DNA of 64,000 bases from JADLHS01 sp049840435 (GTDB lineage: Bacteria > Verrucomicrobiota > Verrucomicrobiia > Limisphaerales > JADLHS01). The stretch covers positions 62,001-126,000 of the forward strand of contig JASGKY010000036.1 of the NCBI GenBank assembly GCA_049840435.1, given 5' to 3'. Shown in pieces: positions 7,046 through 16,118 of this stretch. A program made the position numbers and the translations under genes. The notes beneath the pieces are model-generated. The model did not search any database. It saw only the letters and a list, made by a program, of their open reading frames with translations, and was not told the DNA's origin. Position 1 is the first letter of the stretch, and every line of letters starts with the position of its first letter.

Positions 7046-8986
7046 ATGAGCAATTCCTCCGACGCCACGCCGCAGTGGGACATTAACGCGGCGCGCAATC
7101 TCTACAACGTCCACCGCTGGGGTGCGAAATACTTCGACATCAATGAGGCGGGCAACGTCGTCGCCACCCCGCAGCAGGAAGCGGGCGCATCGGTGGTGAT
7201 CGCCGATGTCATTGAGGAGGCGAAGAGTCGCGGCTTGAAGTTTCCGTTGCTCATCCGGTTTCAAGATATCCTCCGCCATCGCGTCGAGTCCATCAATCTG
7301 GCTTTCCGTAACTCTATCGCGGAATTCAATTATCAAGGCAAGTATCGCGGCGTGTTCCCGATCAAGGTGAACCAACTGCGCGAGGTCGTGGAAGAAATTC
7401 TCGATGCAGGCAAGACGTTCGAATTCGGTCTTGAAGTTGGCAGCAAACCGGAGCTGTTCGCCGGGCTCGCATTGCAAAATCAGATGGGCAGTCTGCTCGT
7501 CTGTAACGGATACAAGGACGCGGAGTTCATCAAGATGGCGTTGCTTGGCACCAAGCTCGGCAAGCGCGTCATCATGGTGGTCGAGAAGCTCGAAGAGTTG
7601 CGCCAGATTATTGCAGTTTCGAAGCAGCTCGGGGTCGAGCCGCTGGTCGGCATCCGCGCGCGGTTGCTTAGCAAAGGCGCAGGCAAGTGGGCGGAGAGCG
7701 GCGGAGAGAACGCGAAGTTTGGTTTGAGCACGGCGGAGATCCTCGCGGCGACGGAGATGTTGAAGGCGGAGAATCTCGGGCATTGTCTGAAGCTGCTGCA
7801 CTTCCACATCGGCTCGCAAGTGCCGGACATTTTGACTGTGAAAAAAGCGGTGCAGGAAGCGGCGCGGTTCTACGCGAAGCTGCACAAGATGGGGTTTGCC
7901 ATCGAGTTCATGGACGTCGGCGGCGGGTTGGGTGTGGATTACGACGGCAGCCGGTCGGCGTTCGACAGTTCGACCAACTACACGCTCCAAGAATACACGA
8001 ACGACATCGTTTACTATGTCGCTGATGTCTGTAACGCGGAGAAGGTGCCGCACCCCGATATCATCAGCGAGAGTGGGCGGGCCATTGTCGCGCATCACAG
8101 CGTGCTTGTGGTGGAAGTCTTTGGCGCCATCGGCAAGACCCATCCGGACATCAATTTTACCTACGGTGATAATGAGCAGTCCATCGTGCGGGAGTTGCTC
8201 GACATCAAAAAGAACCTTGCGAAGCTGAACAAGTTGGAAGCCTATCATGATGCACAAGAGCGGCGCGATGATGCGCAGCACATGTTCACGCTGGGGTTGA
8301 TGGATTTGCCGGACAAGGCCAAGATCGAAAATCTCTATTGGGAAATCAGCGGCGCGGTGGTCGAGAGTTTCAAGGGGCAGGCTTATGTGCCCGAGGAAAT
8401 CCGCAAGCTCGAGGACAGTCTCGGCGATCAATACCTCTGTAATTTCTCCGTGTTCCAATCGCTGCTGGATCACTGGGCGCTCGGGCAGTTATTCCCGATC
8501 ATGCCGGTGAGCCGGTTGAACGAACGCCCCACGCGCGAGGCGACGCTGGTGGACATCACGTGCGATTCTGATGGTCAGATCAACAAGTTCATTGATCTGC
8601 GGGACGTGCGCGACACGTTGCCGTTGCACAAACTGAATTACAACGGCGACGGCAAACAAGAGTCTTACCACATCGGCTTCTTCCTGATGGGCGCGTATCA
8701 GGACATCATGGGCGACCTGCACAACTTGTTCGGGCGCGTGAACGAGGTCCATGTCTTCCTCGATCCCGATGAGCCGACCGGTTATTACGTCGAAGAAATC
8801 ATTGAAGGCAGCACGATTATCCAGTGTCTCTCGTCGGTGCAATACGACGAATACGAACTCAAGCGCCGCATGAAGGCGCAGATGGACGACGCTATCAAAT
8901 CCGACCGTATGAAACCTAGCGAAGCGATGCGGCTTTTGGACGATTACGAACGCGGGCTAAAGGCCTACACCTATCTTTCTTTCTGA
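7046..8986 (+). CDS. speA: biosynthetic arginine decarboxylase
   Basis: 646 residues, matching the roughly 630-660 residues of SpeA-type, PLP-dependent, alanine-racemase-fold arginine decarboxylases. It converts arginine to agmatine, the first step of the plant/bacterial putrescine and spermidine route. GVFPIKVNQ (residues 102-110) carries the PLP lysine, K107. LLHFHIGSQ and DVGGGLGVDYDG are further barrel motifs. The C-terminal half has DITCDSDG, with the conserved catalytic-site cysteine, and SYHIGFFLMGAYQDIMGDLH. The N-terminal WDINAARNLYNVHRWGAKYF is also typical of SpeA. No agmatine-processing gene lies nearby, so it is probably monocistronic. A 14-bp tandem repeat begins at its stop codon. 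Confidence 0.96.
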   Translation: MSNSSDATPQWDINAARNLYNVHRWGAKYFDINEAGNVVATPQQEAGASVVIADVIEEAKSRGLKFPLLIRFQDILRHRVESINLAFRNSIAEFNYQGKYRGVFPIKVNQLREVVEEILDAGKTFEFGLEVGSKPELFAGLALQNQMGSLLVCNGYKDAEFIKMALLGTKLGKRVIMVVEKLEELRQIIAVSKQLGVEPLVGIRARLLSKGAGKWAESGGENAKFGLSTAEILAATEMLKAENLGHCLKLLHFHIGSQVPDILTVKKAVQEAARFYAKLHKMGFAIEFMDVGGGLGVDYDGSRSAFDSSTNYTLQEYTNDIVYYVADVCNAEKVPHPDIISESGRAIVAHHSVLVVEVFGAIGKTHPDINFTYGDNEQSIVRELLDIKKNLAKLNKLEAYHDAQERRDDAQHMFTLGLMDLPDKAKIENLYWEISGAVVESFKGQAYVPEEIRKLEDSLGDQYLCNFSVFQSLLDHWALGQLFPIMPVSRLNERPTREATLVDITCDSDGQINKFIDLRDVRDTLPLHKLNYNGDGKQESYHIGFFLMGAYQDIMGDLHNLFGRVNEVHVFLDPDEPTGYYVEEIIEGSTIIQCLSSVQYDEYELKRRMKAQMDDAIKSDRMKPSEAMRLLDDYERGLKAYTYLSF

Positions 8987-9012
8987 AGGATGAGTGGAGA
9001 AGGATGAGTGGA
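8985..9012. repeat. 14-bp direct repeat in two tandem copies
   Basis: gaaggatgagtgga occurs twice back to back (8985-8998 and 8999-9012), and a partial third copy (gaagtgg) follows. It begins inside the speA stop codon. It is probably a slippage duplication. Confidence 0.8.
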
Positions 9013-9073
9013 GAAGTGGTGTCCGGTGCGGTGCACGCTTGTTTCTTCATGCTAATTCATAATTCTTTCTTCA

Positions 9074-9757
9074 ATGTCTGACACGCCTCCCAATCCCGAA
9101 TTGCTCCGCGCGCTGGGTAAGCTCGTGCGCGGGCTCTCGGCATTGTTCTGGGGATTGCCGGCGGCGTTGATTGTCGGTTTCGGCACGGCGATGCTTGGTT
9201 GGTTTCACGCGCTTAGCATCGGGCCGATTCTGGTGGCGACGGGATTGTTGCTCTACGGCTTGTGGCAGCTCGGGGCGTTTCAAAAGCAGGAGCGCCCGTG
9301 GCGACTCGCGTTGGATCGGGCGCGACTGCTGGCGCTGATCAACTTTGGCTTGAGCCCGTTTTTATTTTGGTGGAATCGGATGCCGGAAAATTCCTTCTTC
9401 TCCATCGTCGTCAGTCTGCTGACCGTGACGGGGCTGGTGTTTTTGTTCAACCTCAACCTCGTCATCGCGCGCCTCGGCGAAATGTTGCCGGACGAAATGC
9501 TGCGTCAGGAAACCCGGCAGTTCACCGCCATCAACCGCGTCTTGCTCGTGGTGCTCGCGGCGTTGCTGGCGACGTATCTGTTTTTGTTGCAGTTGCCGAG
9601 TCTGCCGCCGACGTTGCTGATCCTGTTGGCCGGGGCGCAACGCTTCAGTCAATCGCTGCTTCTGTTGCTCGTCTTGCTGCCGCTCTCGCTGACCATGGCG
9701 CTGCTGTGGAAGACCAAGGAAGTCATCATGGACAGCGTCTTTCACCATCCGCGTTGA
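9074..9757 (+). CDS. polytopic membrane protein, unknown function
   Basis: 227 residues with about six predicted TM segments: near 20-42 (ALFWGLPAALIVGFGTAML), 48-66, 84-100, 106-128 (FFSIVVSLLTVTGLVFLF), 153-172 (VLLVVLAALLATYLFLLQL) and 190-212 (SLLLLLVLLPLSLTMALL). Short charged loops (FQKQERPWRLALDRAR, PDEMLRQETRQF) lie between them. I recognise no family motif. It starts 87 bases after speA on the same strand and may be read through, but the tandem repeat and the lack of a functional link make an operon uncertain. The C-terminus (KTKEVIMDSVFHH) is probably cytoplasmic. Confidence 0.8.
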   Translation: MSDTPPNPELLRALGKLVRGLSALFWGLPAALIVGFGTAMLGWFHALSIGPILVATGLLLYGLWQLGAFQKQERPWRLALDRARLLALINFGLSPFLFWWNRMPENSFFSIVVSLLTVTGLVFLFNLNLVIARLGEMLPDEMLRQETRQFTAINRVLLVVLAALLATYLFLLQLPSLPPTLLILLAGAQRFSQSLLLLLVLLPLSLTMALLWKTKEVIMDSVFHHPR

Positions 9758-9914
9758 CCGGGCAAATCCTGCCGTCGCGCGCCTCTCGCACTCGGAAATA
9801 ATTTCCCTAAAGGAGTATTCCTCGCCTTTCCGTGCCTGCCGTTACCCTGGCAAAATTGGGCTTCTGGCGTTCGGCATCACCGTTGCTATGGAGGCGGCGG
9901 TCACTGGACCAAAT

Positions 9915-10556
9915 ATGTATATTCGTAATCTGACTCAGACCTTGATTCGTTTTGTTGTGCTGTTGCTTGCGGGTGTTTTTGCCACCTTTGCCACGGAAGC
10001 CTCGCTGCTGAAACCCGGCACGAAAACCGCGCTGTATTCAGCGCATGAGCCGCAGGGCGCGCATCTGCTCGCGGTGACGAACTTCAATTTTTCCTCCGCT
10101 AATCTGACCGGTAACTTGCAGAGCAAGGTCTGGGCGGATGATGAATCAAATCCCTTCGGCGGCCTCACCTTCAGCTATCGCTTGGTCAACACGGGCGAGT
10201 GCGAAGATTTTCTCGGCTGGTTTTCCCTGAGCGGCTTTGCCGGACTGGGAGTGGATGTGAACTTCTTTGGCGGCGGCGTGGCCCCCCTCACGGCGATGCG
10301 CTCGGCTTCGGGTGACATGGTATCATTTGGCTTCTTCGATCGTGAGGCAGACAAAATTTTTGAACCTGGCAACAGCAGCGCGTGGTTGATCATTCAGACC
10401 AGCGCTCACACTTGGGGCGTGAATTCCTTTGTCGGCGTGGATGCGGAGACGGTGACAGCGGCGGCGTTTGCGCCGGTGACTGTGCCGGAGCCGACGACGG
10501 TTGCGTTTGCAGCTTTGCTCGGAGCGGTGTTGTTGGCGCGTCGCAAGGGCGCTTGA
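9915..10556 (+). CDS. PEP-CTERM sorted secreted protein
   Basis: About 213 residues from the ATG at 9915, chosen because it gives a clean signal peptide (IRFVVLLLAGVFATFATEA). An upstream ATG at 9888 is less likely. The C-terminus has the three-part PEP-CTERM signal: the motif VPEPTT, a short hydrophobic helix (VAFAALLGAVLLA) and a basic end (RRKGA). Such tails are recognised by exosortase, which cuts and anchors the protein at the envelope; no exosortase is in this window. The middle (about residues 30-185) is Gly/Phe-rich with predicted beta structure and no recognised enzyme motif. It converges on mqnC with only six bases between them. Confidence 0.85.
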   Translation: MYIRNLTQTLIRFVVLLLAGVFATFATEASLLKPGTKTALYSAHEPQGAHLLAVTNFNFSSANLTGNLQSKVWADDESNPFGGLTFSYRLVNTGECEDFLGWFSLSGFAGLGVDVNFFGGGVAPLTAMRSASGDMVSFGFFDREADKIFEPGNSSAWLIIQTSAHTWGVNSFVGVDAETVTAAAFAPVTVPEPTTVAFAALLGAVLLARRKGA

Positions 10557-10562
10557 GCAGCT

Positions 10563-11669
10563 TCAATTCACCAGTTCATACCAGTTGTTACGCTGGTGCG
10601 GTTCGTAGCCGAGGTCTTTGATGAGGCGATGCATGTCCGGCACGGTCATGCGGAACGTTGTGCCGGCCTGGGAAACCACGTTCTCCTCGATCATGATGCT
10701 GCCGAGATCGTTCGCACCGTATTTCAAGCCAACCTGACCAATCTCCAATCCCTGCGTGACCCACGAGCTCTGGATGTTTTCGAAGTTGTCGAGATAGATG
10801 CGGCCGAGCGCTTGCGTGCGCAAGTATTCATGTGCGCCGACGGTGGGCGCGCGCAATTTGGTGTGTTCCGCTTGAAACGTCCAACAGATGAACGCGGTGA
10901 AATGTCCTTTGCCGTAGCTGAGCGACTTGTCCTGTTGCGCGCGGAGTCGTTCCAAATGCTCGATGCGATCATCCATCGTCTCGACGTGGCCGAACATCAT
11001 CGTGGCACTAGAATAAAGTCCGAGCCGATGCGCGACGTCCATGACTTCGAGCCAGTCATCGCTCATCGCCTTGAGCGGAGAAATGCGCTGCCGCACGCGG
11101 TCCACGAGGATTTCACCACCACCGCCCGGGATTGAGCCCAAGCCCGCGGCTTTGAAATCACCGATGATTTTTTCCAACGGTTCATTAAACACCTCGCGGA
11201 AATGGACGAACTCGCTCGGGCTGAAACCGTGGATGTTGAAGTTCGGAAACTTGCCCTTCACGTGCGATAGCAAATCGAGATACCACTGCTTTGTGAGCTT
11301 GGGATGGTGGCCGCCTTGCATCAACATCTGATTGCCGCCGAGCGCGATGGTCTCCTCAATCTTCTGATCCATTTCGTCGAAGGTGATGACGTAGGAATCA
11401 GTGTCCTTCTCGGTGCGATAAAACGCGCAGAACTTGCAATAGACATTGCAGACGTTCGTGTAGTTGACGTTGCGATCCACGTTGTAGGTGACGATTTCAT
11501 TGCCACGATTGCCGTAAGCCTTGGCCTTGGCCAGTTGGCGGCGATGATCCGCCAGCGCGCCGAGTTCTTCGAGCGGCAGGGTGGACAGGCGCTTGGCCTC
11601 GGCGGCGTTGATGCGTTGGCCGTCCCAGACCTTCTGGAGCAATTCGTCGAGTGACGCGTCGTAAATCAC
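10563..11669 (-). CDS. mqnC: cyclic dehypoxanthine futalosine synthase (radical SAM)
   Basis: 368 residues, the usual MqnC length. The radical SAM cluster motif is C74-x3-C78-x2-C81 (NVCNVYCKFCAFY). Other motifs are MLMQGGHHP, SIPGGGGEILVDRVR and TMMFGHVET. The C-terminal GLKYGANDLGSIMIEENVVS is typical of the MqnC/CofG/CofH group. The overall pattern fits MqnC, which closes the ring of dehypoxanthine futalosine in the alternative (futalosine) menaquinone pathway, better than the F420 enzyme CofH. It uses a GTG start at 11669. No other mqn genes lie in the window. It diverges from the xanthine dehydrogenase gene across a 187-base gap holding a hairpin repeat. Confidence 0.87.
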   Translation of the reverse strand: MIYDASLDELLQKVWDGQRINAAEAKRLSTLPLEELGALADHRRQLAKAKAYGNRGNEIVTYNVDRNVNYTNVCNVYCKFCAFYRTEKDTDSYVITFDEMDQKIEETIALGGNQMLMQGGHHPKLTKQWYLDLLSHVKGKFPNFNIHGFSPSEFVHFREVFNEPLEKIIGDFKAAGLGSIPGGGGEILVDRVRQRISPLKAMSDDWLEVMDVAHRLGLYSSATMMFGHVETMDDRIEHLERLRAQQDKSLSYGKGHFTAFICWTFQAEHTKLRAPTVGAHEYLRTQALGRIYLDNFENIQSSWVTQGLEIGQVGLKYGANDLGSIMIEENVVSQAGTTFRMTVPDMHRLIKDLGYEPHQRNNWYELVN

Positions 11670-11737
11670 AGGCTGAGTTTAGCCGGAGAGCCGAGGGGGG
11701 ACAAGCCGGTGCTCTTCGTCTTGGTCGTAATCTTTTT

Positions 11738-11764
11738 CTTAATCTGCCGCCCGGCAGGATTAAG
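11738..11764. repeat. short hairpin repeat (CTTAATCTGCC / GGCAGGATTAAG)
   Basis: The arm cttaatctgcc pairs with ggcaggattaag, leaving a single bulged G and a four-base loop. It is flanked by tcttttt on the left and gaaaaag on the right, which extends the imperfect symmetry. It lies between the divergent mqnC and xanthine dehydrogenase genes, so a terminator role is unlikely. A dispersed palindromic repeat is the better guess. Confidence 0.5.
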
Positions 11765-11856
11765 ATTATGAAAAAGAGCGGGATTAGGGCCGGACACACA
11801 TATTCGCGGCATTGCAACGGGGCGCGCGGCGGTTATGCTTTCTTTAGTTTTAACTT

Positions 11857-13380
11857 ATGGCCAGTGCGTTTGAATTCACCCTGAATGGCCGATCCGTCTG
11901 CGTCGCGGACGTTTCTCCCAACACGACCCTGCTCGAATATCTCCGCAACTCCGGTCTCACCGGCTCCAAGGAAGGTTGCGCGGAAGGTGATTGCGGCGCG
12001 TGCTCCGTTGCCATCATCGAACGCGGTTTGGACGGCAAGCCCACATATCGTGCGGTGAACAGTTGCATCATGCCGGTCTGTCTCGTGGCGGGGCGCGAAG
12101 TCGTGACGGTGGAAGGCGTCGGTTGTTCCGCCAAGCCACATCCCGTGCAGCAGAAGATGGTCGAGCATCTCGGCTCACAATGCGGCTATTGCACGCCGGG
12201 TTTTATCTGCTCGATGTTTGAAGGCTATTATCGCGGTGATCTCCATACCCACGACGCGCTTGATGAGCAGCTCGCTGGGAATCTGTGTCGCTGCACCGGC
12301 TATCGGCCAATCCGCGACGCGGCGGTGGAGGCCCTGGCGCAACGTGGCGCGCACAATGGTGACGATACGTTTGCGGCCGTCTTAAAGACTGCGAAACCCA
12401 AATTGGGGGCGGTGAATTACGAAGTTGAGGGCGAAAAGTTTCTGCGCCCCGCCACGCTCGCGAAGTTGCTGCAAATGATGGCAGCGCATCCTGACGCGCG
12501 ATTGGTTGCCGGGGCAACGGAACTCGGCCTCGAAATCACCAAGCGTTACAAAAAGTTTCCCGTGCTCATTTCCACCGAGGCCGTGACAGAGTTGCGGCAG
12601 CTCAAAGTCATTGCAGCGGATTGGCATATTGGCGCGGCGGTCACGTTGACGGCCATTGAAGACAAGCTGGGCAAAGAGTTTCCGATGCTCGGCGACATGT
12701 TGCGGGTGTTTGGTTCGCGACAGATCCGCAATCGCGCCACGATGGGTGGCAATATTGTGACCGCTTCACCCATCGGCGACAGCGCGCCATGTCTGCTGGC
12801 ACTCGATGCAAAGGTCGTGTTGGCTTCGGCGGCGGGTGAGCGCACCCTGCCGGTTAACGAATTCTTTGTCGCCTATCGCAAGACGGCGTTGCAGCCCGGG
12901 GAAGTGCTCAAGACGATCATCATTCCGCGCGGCGTCTCGACGGCCGGGCTCACGCGCAAGACGGCGTGGTTCAAGGTTTCCAAACGGCGCGAGATGGACA
13001 TCAGCACGGTGGCGGGGGCGTTCGTCGTGGATGTGGACGGACAGAATATCATCCGGCACGCGCGATTGGGGTATGGTGGCGTGGCGGCGTTGCCATCGCG
13101 CGCGAAGCAGACCGAGGCGCAATTGTTGGGTAAACCGTGGAGTGCCGAGACAGGTCAAACGGTGTTGCCGGTTCTGCGCGCCGAATTCGCGCCGATCTCT
13201 GACGTGCGGGGCACGGCGGAATATCGGAGCGGTTTGATCGTCGAGTCTGCTGGAGAAGTTTTTTGCGGGAGAAATGGATGGAGGCGTTCACATCGCCGCG
13301 CAACTCGGGCTGACGAAGGATCAAAAGGCCGCGCTGCAATCGATCCCGCACGAAAGCGCGCACAAACACGTCACCGGTGA
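11857..13380 (+). CDS. xdhA: xanthine dehydrogenase, FeS/FAD part (frame breaks near the end)
   Basis: The N-terminal plant-type [2Fe-2S] domain uses C41, C46, C49 and C70. The second [2Fe-2S] domain uses C109, C112, C144 and C146 (CGYCTPGF, NLCRCTGYRP). The FAD-binding domain follows from about residue 195 (LVAGATELGLE, RNRATMGGNIVTASPIGDSA). Together these pass electrons from the molybdenum site to NAD+ or another acceptor during xanthine oxidation. The last ~45 residues of this frame (after ...YRSGLIV) are not homologous. The expected sequence SLLEKFFAGEM continues in the +1 frame, as if one G near 13,243 were extra. Removing it joins this ORF directly to the next with no stop codon, giving one chain of about 1269 residues. 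It is therefore probably the front of a fused enzyme. Confidence 0.9.
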   Translation: MASAFEFTLNGRSVCVADVSPNTTLLEYLRNSGLTGSKEGCAEGDCGACSVAIIERGLDGKPTYRAVNSCIMPVCLVAGREVVTVEGVGCSAKPHPVQQKMVEHLGSQCGYCTPGFICSMFEGYYRGDLHTHDALDEQLAGNLCRCTGYRPIRDAAVEALAQRGAHNGDDTFAAVLKTAKPKLGAVNYEVEGEKFLRPATLAKLLQMMAAHPDARLVAGATELGLEITKRYKKFPVLISTEAVTELRQLKVIAADWHIGAAVTLTAIEDKLGKEFPMLGDMLRVFGSRQIRNRATMGGNIVTASPIGDSAPCLLALDAKVVLASAAGERTLPVNEFFVAYRKTALQPGEVLKTIIIPRGVSTAGLTRKTAWFKVSKRREMDISTVAGAFVVDVDGQNIIRHARLGYGGVAALPSRAKQTEAQLLGKPWSAETGQTVLPVLRAEFAPISDVRGTAEYRSGLIVESAGEVFCGRNGWRRSHRRATRADEGSKGRAAIDPARKRAQTRHR

Positions 13381-15667
13381 GGCGAGCTATGTGGACGACC
13401 AGACGTGTGGCAAAAACTTTCTCGAAGTCTGGCCAGTCTGCTCACCACACGCGCACGCGAGAATTCTCAAGCGCGACGCTACCGCTGCCCGCCAGATGCC
13501 CGGCATCAAAGCCGTGTTGCTCGCCGAGGATGTGCCGGGTCGCAACGACGTCGGAGCGGTGAAGCAGGACGAAATCTTGCTCGCGGACAAAGAGGTGCTG
13601 TTCCACGGCCATCTGGTGGCACTGGTTGTGGGTGATTCGGCGGAGGCCTGTCGCGCGGCGGCGGAGAAAGTCGTTGTGGAATATGAGCCGCTCGCGCCGG
13701 TGCTCACGTTGCGCGAGGCGCTCGCGAAGAACAGTTTCCACAACGAACCCAATTTCATCCGGCGTGGCGATGCGGAACAAAGCCTGGTGGCTGCACCACT
13801 AACGCTGGAAGGCGAGTTCGAGTTCGGTGGGCAGGAACATTTTTATCTGGAGACGCAGGCGGCCTGGGCTGAGCGGGGTGAGGATGGTTCAGTTCATGTC
13901 GTTTCTTCGACGCAGCATCCGAGCGAAGTGCAGCAAATCGTTTCACATGTGCTCCATCTGCCGGCGAACAAGGTCGTGGTGCAGATGCCGCGCATGGGTG
14001 GCGGTTTCGGCGGCAAGGAAACTCAAGCCGCTACGCCGGCGGCGCTGGCGGCACTGGCGGCGTTTCACACCGGACGCCCGGTGCGCGTGCGGTTCAATCG
14101 CGATCAGGACATGATGCTTACCGGGCATCGGCATCCGTTTCTGGCGAAGTTCAAAGTCGGCTTTGACGCGGATGGCAGGCTGCGCGCCGTGCGGGCACAT
14201 CTGTGGTCGAACGGCGGTTGGTCGCAGGATTTGTCGCAGGCGGTGACGGACCGGGCGCTTTTTCACTTGGACAACAGCTACTACATTCCGGCCGTGGAGT
14301 TTCGTGGGCAGGTGGCGAAGACGCATCTGTCCTCAAACACGGCTTTCCGCGGGTTTGGCGGGCCGCAGGGGATGCTGGTGATCGAGGAAATTTTGGATCG
14401 CGTGGCACGTCCGCTTGGGTTGCCGCCGGAAGTGATACGGGAACGGAATCTGTATCACGGCGCGGGCGAAACGAACACGACACACTACGGTCAGCTCATC
14501 GAAGACAATCGCATCCAGACGATCTGGCACGAGTTGAAGCAGTCGGCAGGGCTCGAGAAACGCCGGAAGGAAATCGCGGGGTGGAATGCCGCGCATCCGC
14601 ATCGCAAGCGCGGCCTGGCGATGACGCCGGTGAAGTTCGGCATCAGCTTCACGGTCACGCATCTGAACCAGGCGGGCGCGCTGGTGCTGATATATCAGGA
14701 CGGCACGGTGCAGGTGAACCACGGCGGCACGGAGATGGGGCAGGGGTTGCACACGAACGTGGCGATGATCGCCGCGCAAACGCTAGGGGTGAAGCTGGCG
14801 GATATTCGCGTAATGCCGACGAGCACAGATAAAGTGCCGAACACTTCGGCCACGGCGGCGAGCGCCGGCACGGACCTGAATGGTGCGGCGGCGAAGAACG
14901 CGTGTGAGATTTTGCGAGGCCGGTTGCTGCCGGTTGCGCAGGCATTGCTGAAGGAAAAGCTCGGGAGTGAACCCCGGCTGGAGAACATTTCATTCGCCGC
15001 TGGTGAAGTGTTTGATACGACGGCGCCGCAGACGAAGCTGATGTTTGCACAAGTTGCGCAGAAGGCGTATTTCAGCCGCGTCAGTCTTTCGGCGACGGGT
15101 TATTACGCGACTCCGGGGATTCATTGGGACCGGGTGGCAGGGCGCGGGAAGCCGTTTCATTACTTCGCTTACGGCGCGGCAGTGACGGAGGTGGAAGTGG
15201 ATGGTTTCACCGGAATGCAACAGGTCACGCGTGTGGACATCTTGCATGACGTCGGCAGTTCGGTGAATGACGCCATCAATCGCGGTCAGATTGAGGGTGG
15301 CTTTGTGCAAGGCATGGGCTGGCTGACGGCGGAGGAGTTGTTGTGGAATGACAAGGGCGTGAAGCTGACTCACTCGCCGGACACTTACAAAATTCCCGCG
15401 ATCGGCGATGCGCCGAAAGTTTTCAACGTTACGCTCTTACCGAACGCGGCGCAGCAGAACGTGGTGCATGGCAGCAAAGCAGTGGGCGAACCGCCGTTCA
15501 TGCTGGCGATCTCCGTGCGCGAGGCGATTCGCGATGCGGTGGCAGCGTTTGGAGCTGGTAAAGGAGAGGTGGCATTGGCGTCACCGGCGACGTGTGAGGC
15601 GATCTGGCGGGCGATTCAAAAGATAAAAGCGCCGCCACTCCAAGCCCTAACTCCGGTGCGATCCTAA
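13274..15667 (+). CDS. xdhB: xanthine dehydrogenase, molybdopterin-binding part
   Basis: 797 residues from the first ATG in frame, though the frame is open upstream to about 13,244 and probably continues the previous gene. Molybdenum-hydroxylase landmarks in order: SIPHESAHKHVTGEASYVDD near the start, the Moco loops RMGGGFGGKE and SNTAFRGFGGPQG, then VNHGGTEMGQGLHTNVAMIA. Near the end is KAVGEPPFML, carrying the catalytic Glu that acts as base during hydroxylation of xanthine to urate. These fit xanthine dehydrogenase rather than aldehyde or CO dehydrogenase, although substrate choice cannot be proved from motifs. The NCS2 purine permease 4 kb downstream supports a purine role. Confidence 0.92.
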   Translation: MDGGVHIAAQLGLTKDQKAALQSIPHESAHKHVTGEASYVDDQTCGKNFLEVWPVCSPHAHARILKRDATAARQMPGIKAVLLAEDVPGRNDVGAVKQDEILLADKEVLFHGHLVALVVGDSAEACRAAAEKVVVEYEPLAPVLTLREALAKNSFHNEPNFIRRGDAEQSLVAAPLTLEGEFEFGGQEHFYLETQAAWAERGEDGSVHVVSSTQHPSEVQQIVSHVLHLPANKVVVQMPRMGGGFGGKETQAATPAALAALAAFHTGRPVRVRFNRDQDMMLTGHRHPFLAKFKVGFDADGRLRAVRAHLWSNGGWSQDLSQAVTDRALFHLDNSYYIPAVEFRGQVAKTHLSSNTAFRGFGGPQGMLVIEEILDRVARPLGLPPEVIRERNLYHGAGETNTTHYGQLIEDNRIQTIWHELKQSAGLEKRRKEIAGWNAAHPHRKRGLAMTPVKFGISFTVTHLNQAGALVLIYQDGTVQVNHGGTEMGQGLHTNVAMIAAQTLGVKLADIRVMPTSTDKVPNTSATAASAGTDLNGAAAKNACEILRGRLLPVAQALLKEKLGSEPRLENISFAAGEVFDTTAPQTKLMFAQVAQKAYFSRVSLSATGYYATPGIHWDRVAGRGKPFHYFAYGAAVTEVEVDGFTGMQQVTRVDILHDVGSSVNDAINRGQIEGGFVQGMGWLTAEELLWNDKGVKLTHSPDTYKIPAIGDAPKVFNVTLLPNAAQQNVVHGSKAVGEPPFMLAISVREAIRDAVAAFGAGKGEVALASPATCEAIWRAIQKIKAPPLQALTPVRS

Positions 15668-15723
15668 ATCTCCAGTGTCAGGCCAGCGTTGCAGAAGTTG
15701 GTGACAGTTTATTGTTTTGCGCT

Positions 15724-16095
15724 TCAATTGTCCAAGATGGTGCGGATGACTTCGACGAGTTTGTCCGCACCTTCCTGTTTTAAGGCGAATCCGTTGGCAC
15801 CCGCAGCGCGGGCCTGACGTTCATAGCCGACGGGGTCGAACATCGTCATCGCGACGATGGGCAGGGTGGGATAGAGCCGACGCAATTCGCGGATGAGCTG
15901 CAGGCCATTAGAAGATTTGAGCTGAATGTCAGTGAGGACAAGGTCGGGGTGCGTGTTGGGAATTGCACTCAACGCGCGTGACACACAGTCCGCCTCGCCG
16001 CAGACGCTCAGGTCGGCCTCGCGGTTGAGACTGTCCACAATGCCTTCGCGCACGGCGGCCTGATCTTCGACCACGAAGATGTGCTTCTTCGACAT
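15724..16095 (-). CDS. receiver-only response regulator (CheY-like)
   Basis: 123 residues from the ATG at 16095, chosen because MSKKHIFVVED begins the receiver fold directly. The acidic pocket is VVED, the phospho-acceptor Asp lies in LVLTDIQLKS, and VAMTMFD and ALKQEGADK supply the conserved Thr and Lys. There is no output domain, so it must act through a partner protein. It converges on xanthine dehydrogenase, and the genes upstream on the same strand are the small protein at 16119-16385 and the PocR-AraC regulator. With gaps of 23 and 3 bases, these three look like one operon. Confidence 0.88.
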   Translation of the reverse strand: MSKKHIFVVEDQAAVREGIVDSLNREADLSVCGEADCVSRALSAIPNTHPDLVLTDIQLKSSNGLQLIRELRRLYPTLPIVAMTMFDPVGYERQARAAGANGFALKQEGADKLVEVIRTILDN

Positions 16096-16118
16096 GAAAC
16101 TTTCTTCTGCCGCAAAGA

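Noticed and set aside
6500..8473. A 657-codon open frame on the minus strand opposite speA
   Set aside because: speA is a clear full-length enzyme with all motifs. The opposite frame has a repetitive His/Arg/Leu-rich composition typical of the antisense of a GC-rich gene and runs into the Nif3-like gene.
11738..11764. Rho-independent terminator between mqnC and xanthine dehydrogenase
   Set aside because: Both genes start here and diverge, so neither needs a terminator, and no T-run follows the hairpin on either strand.
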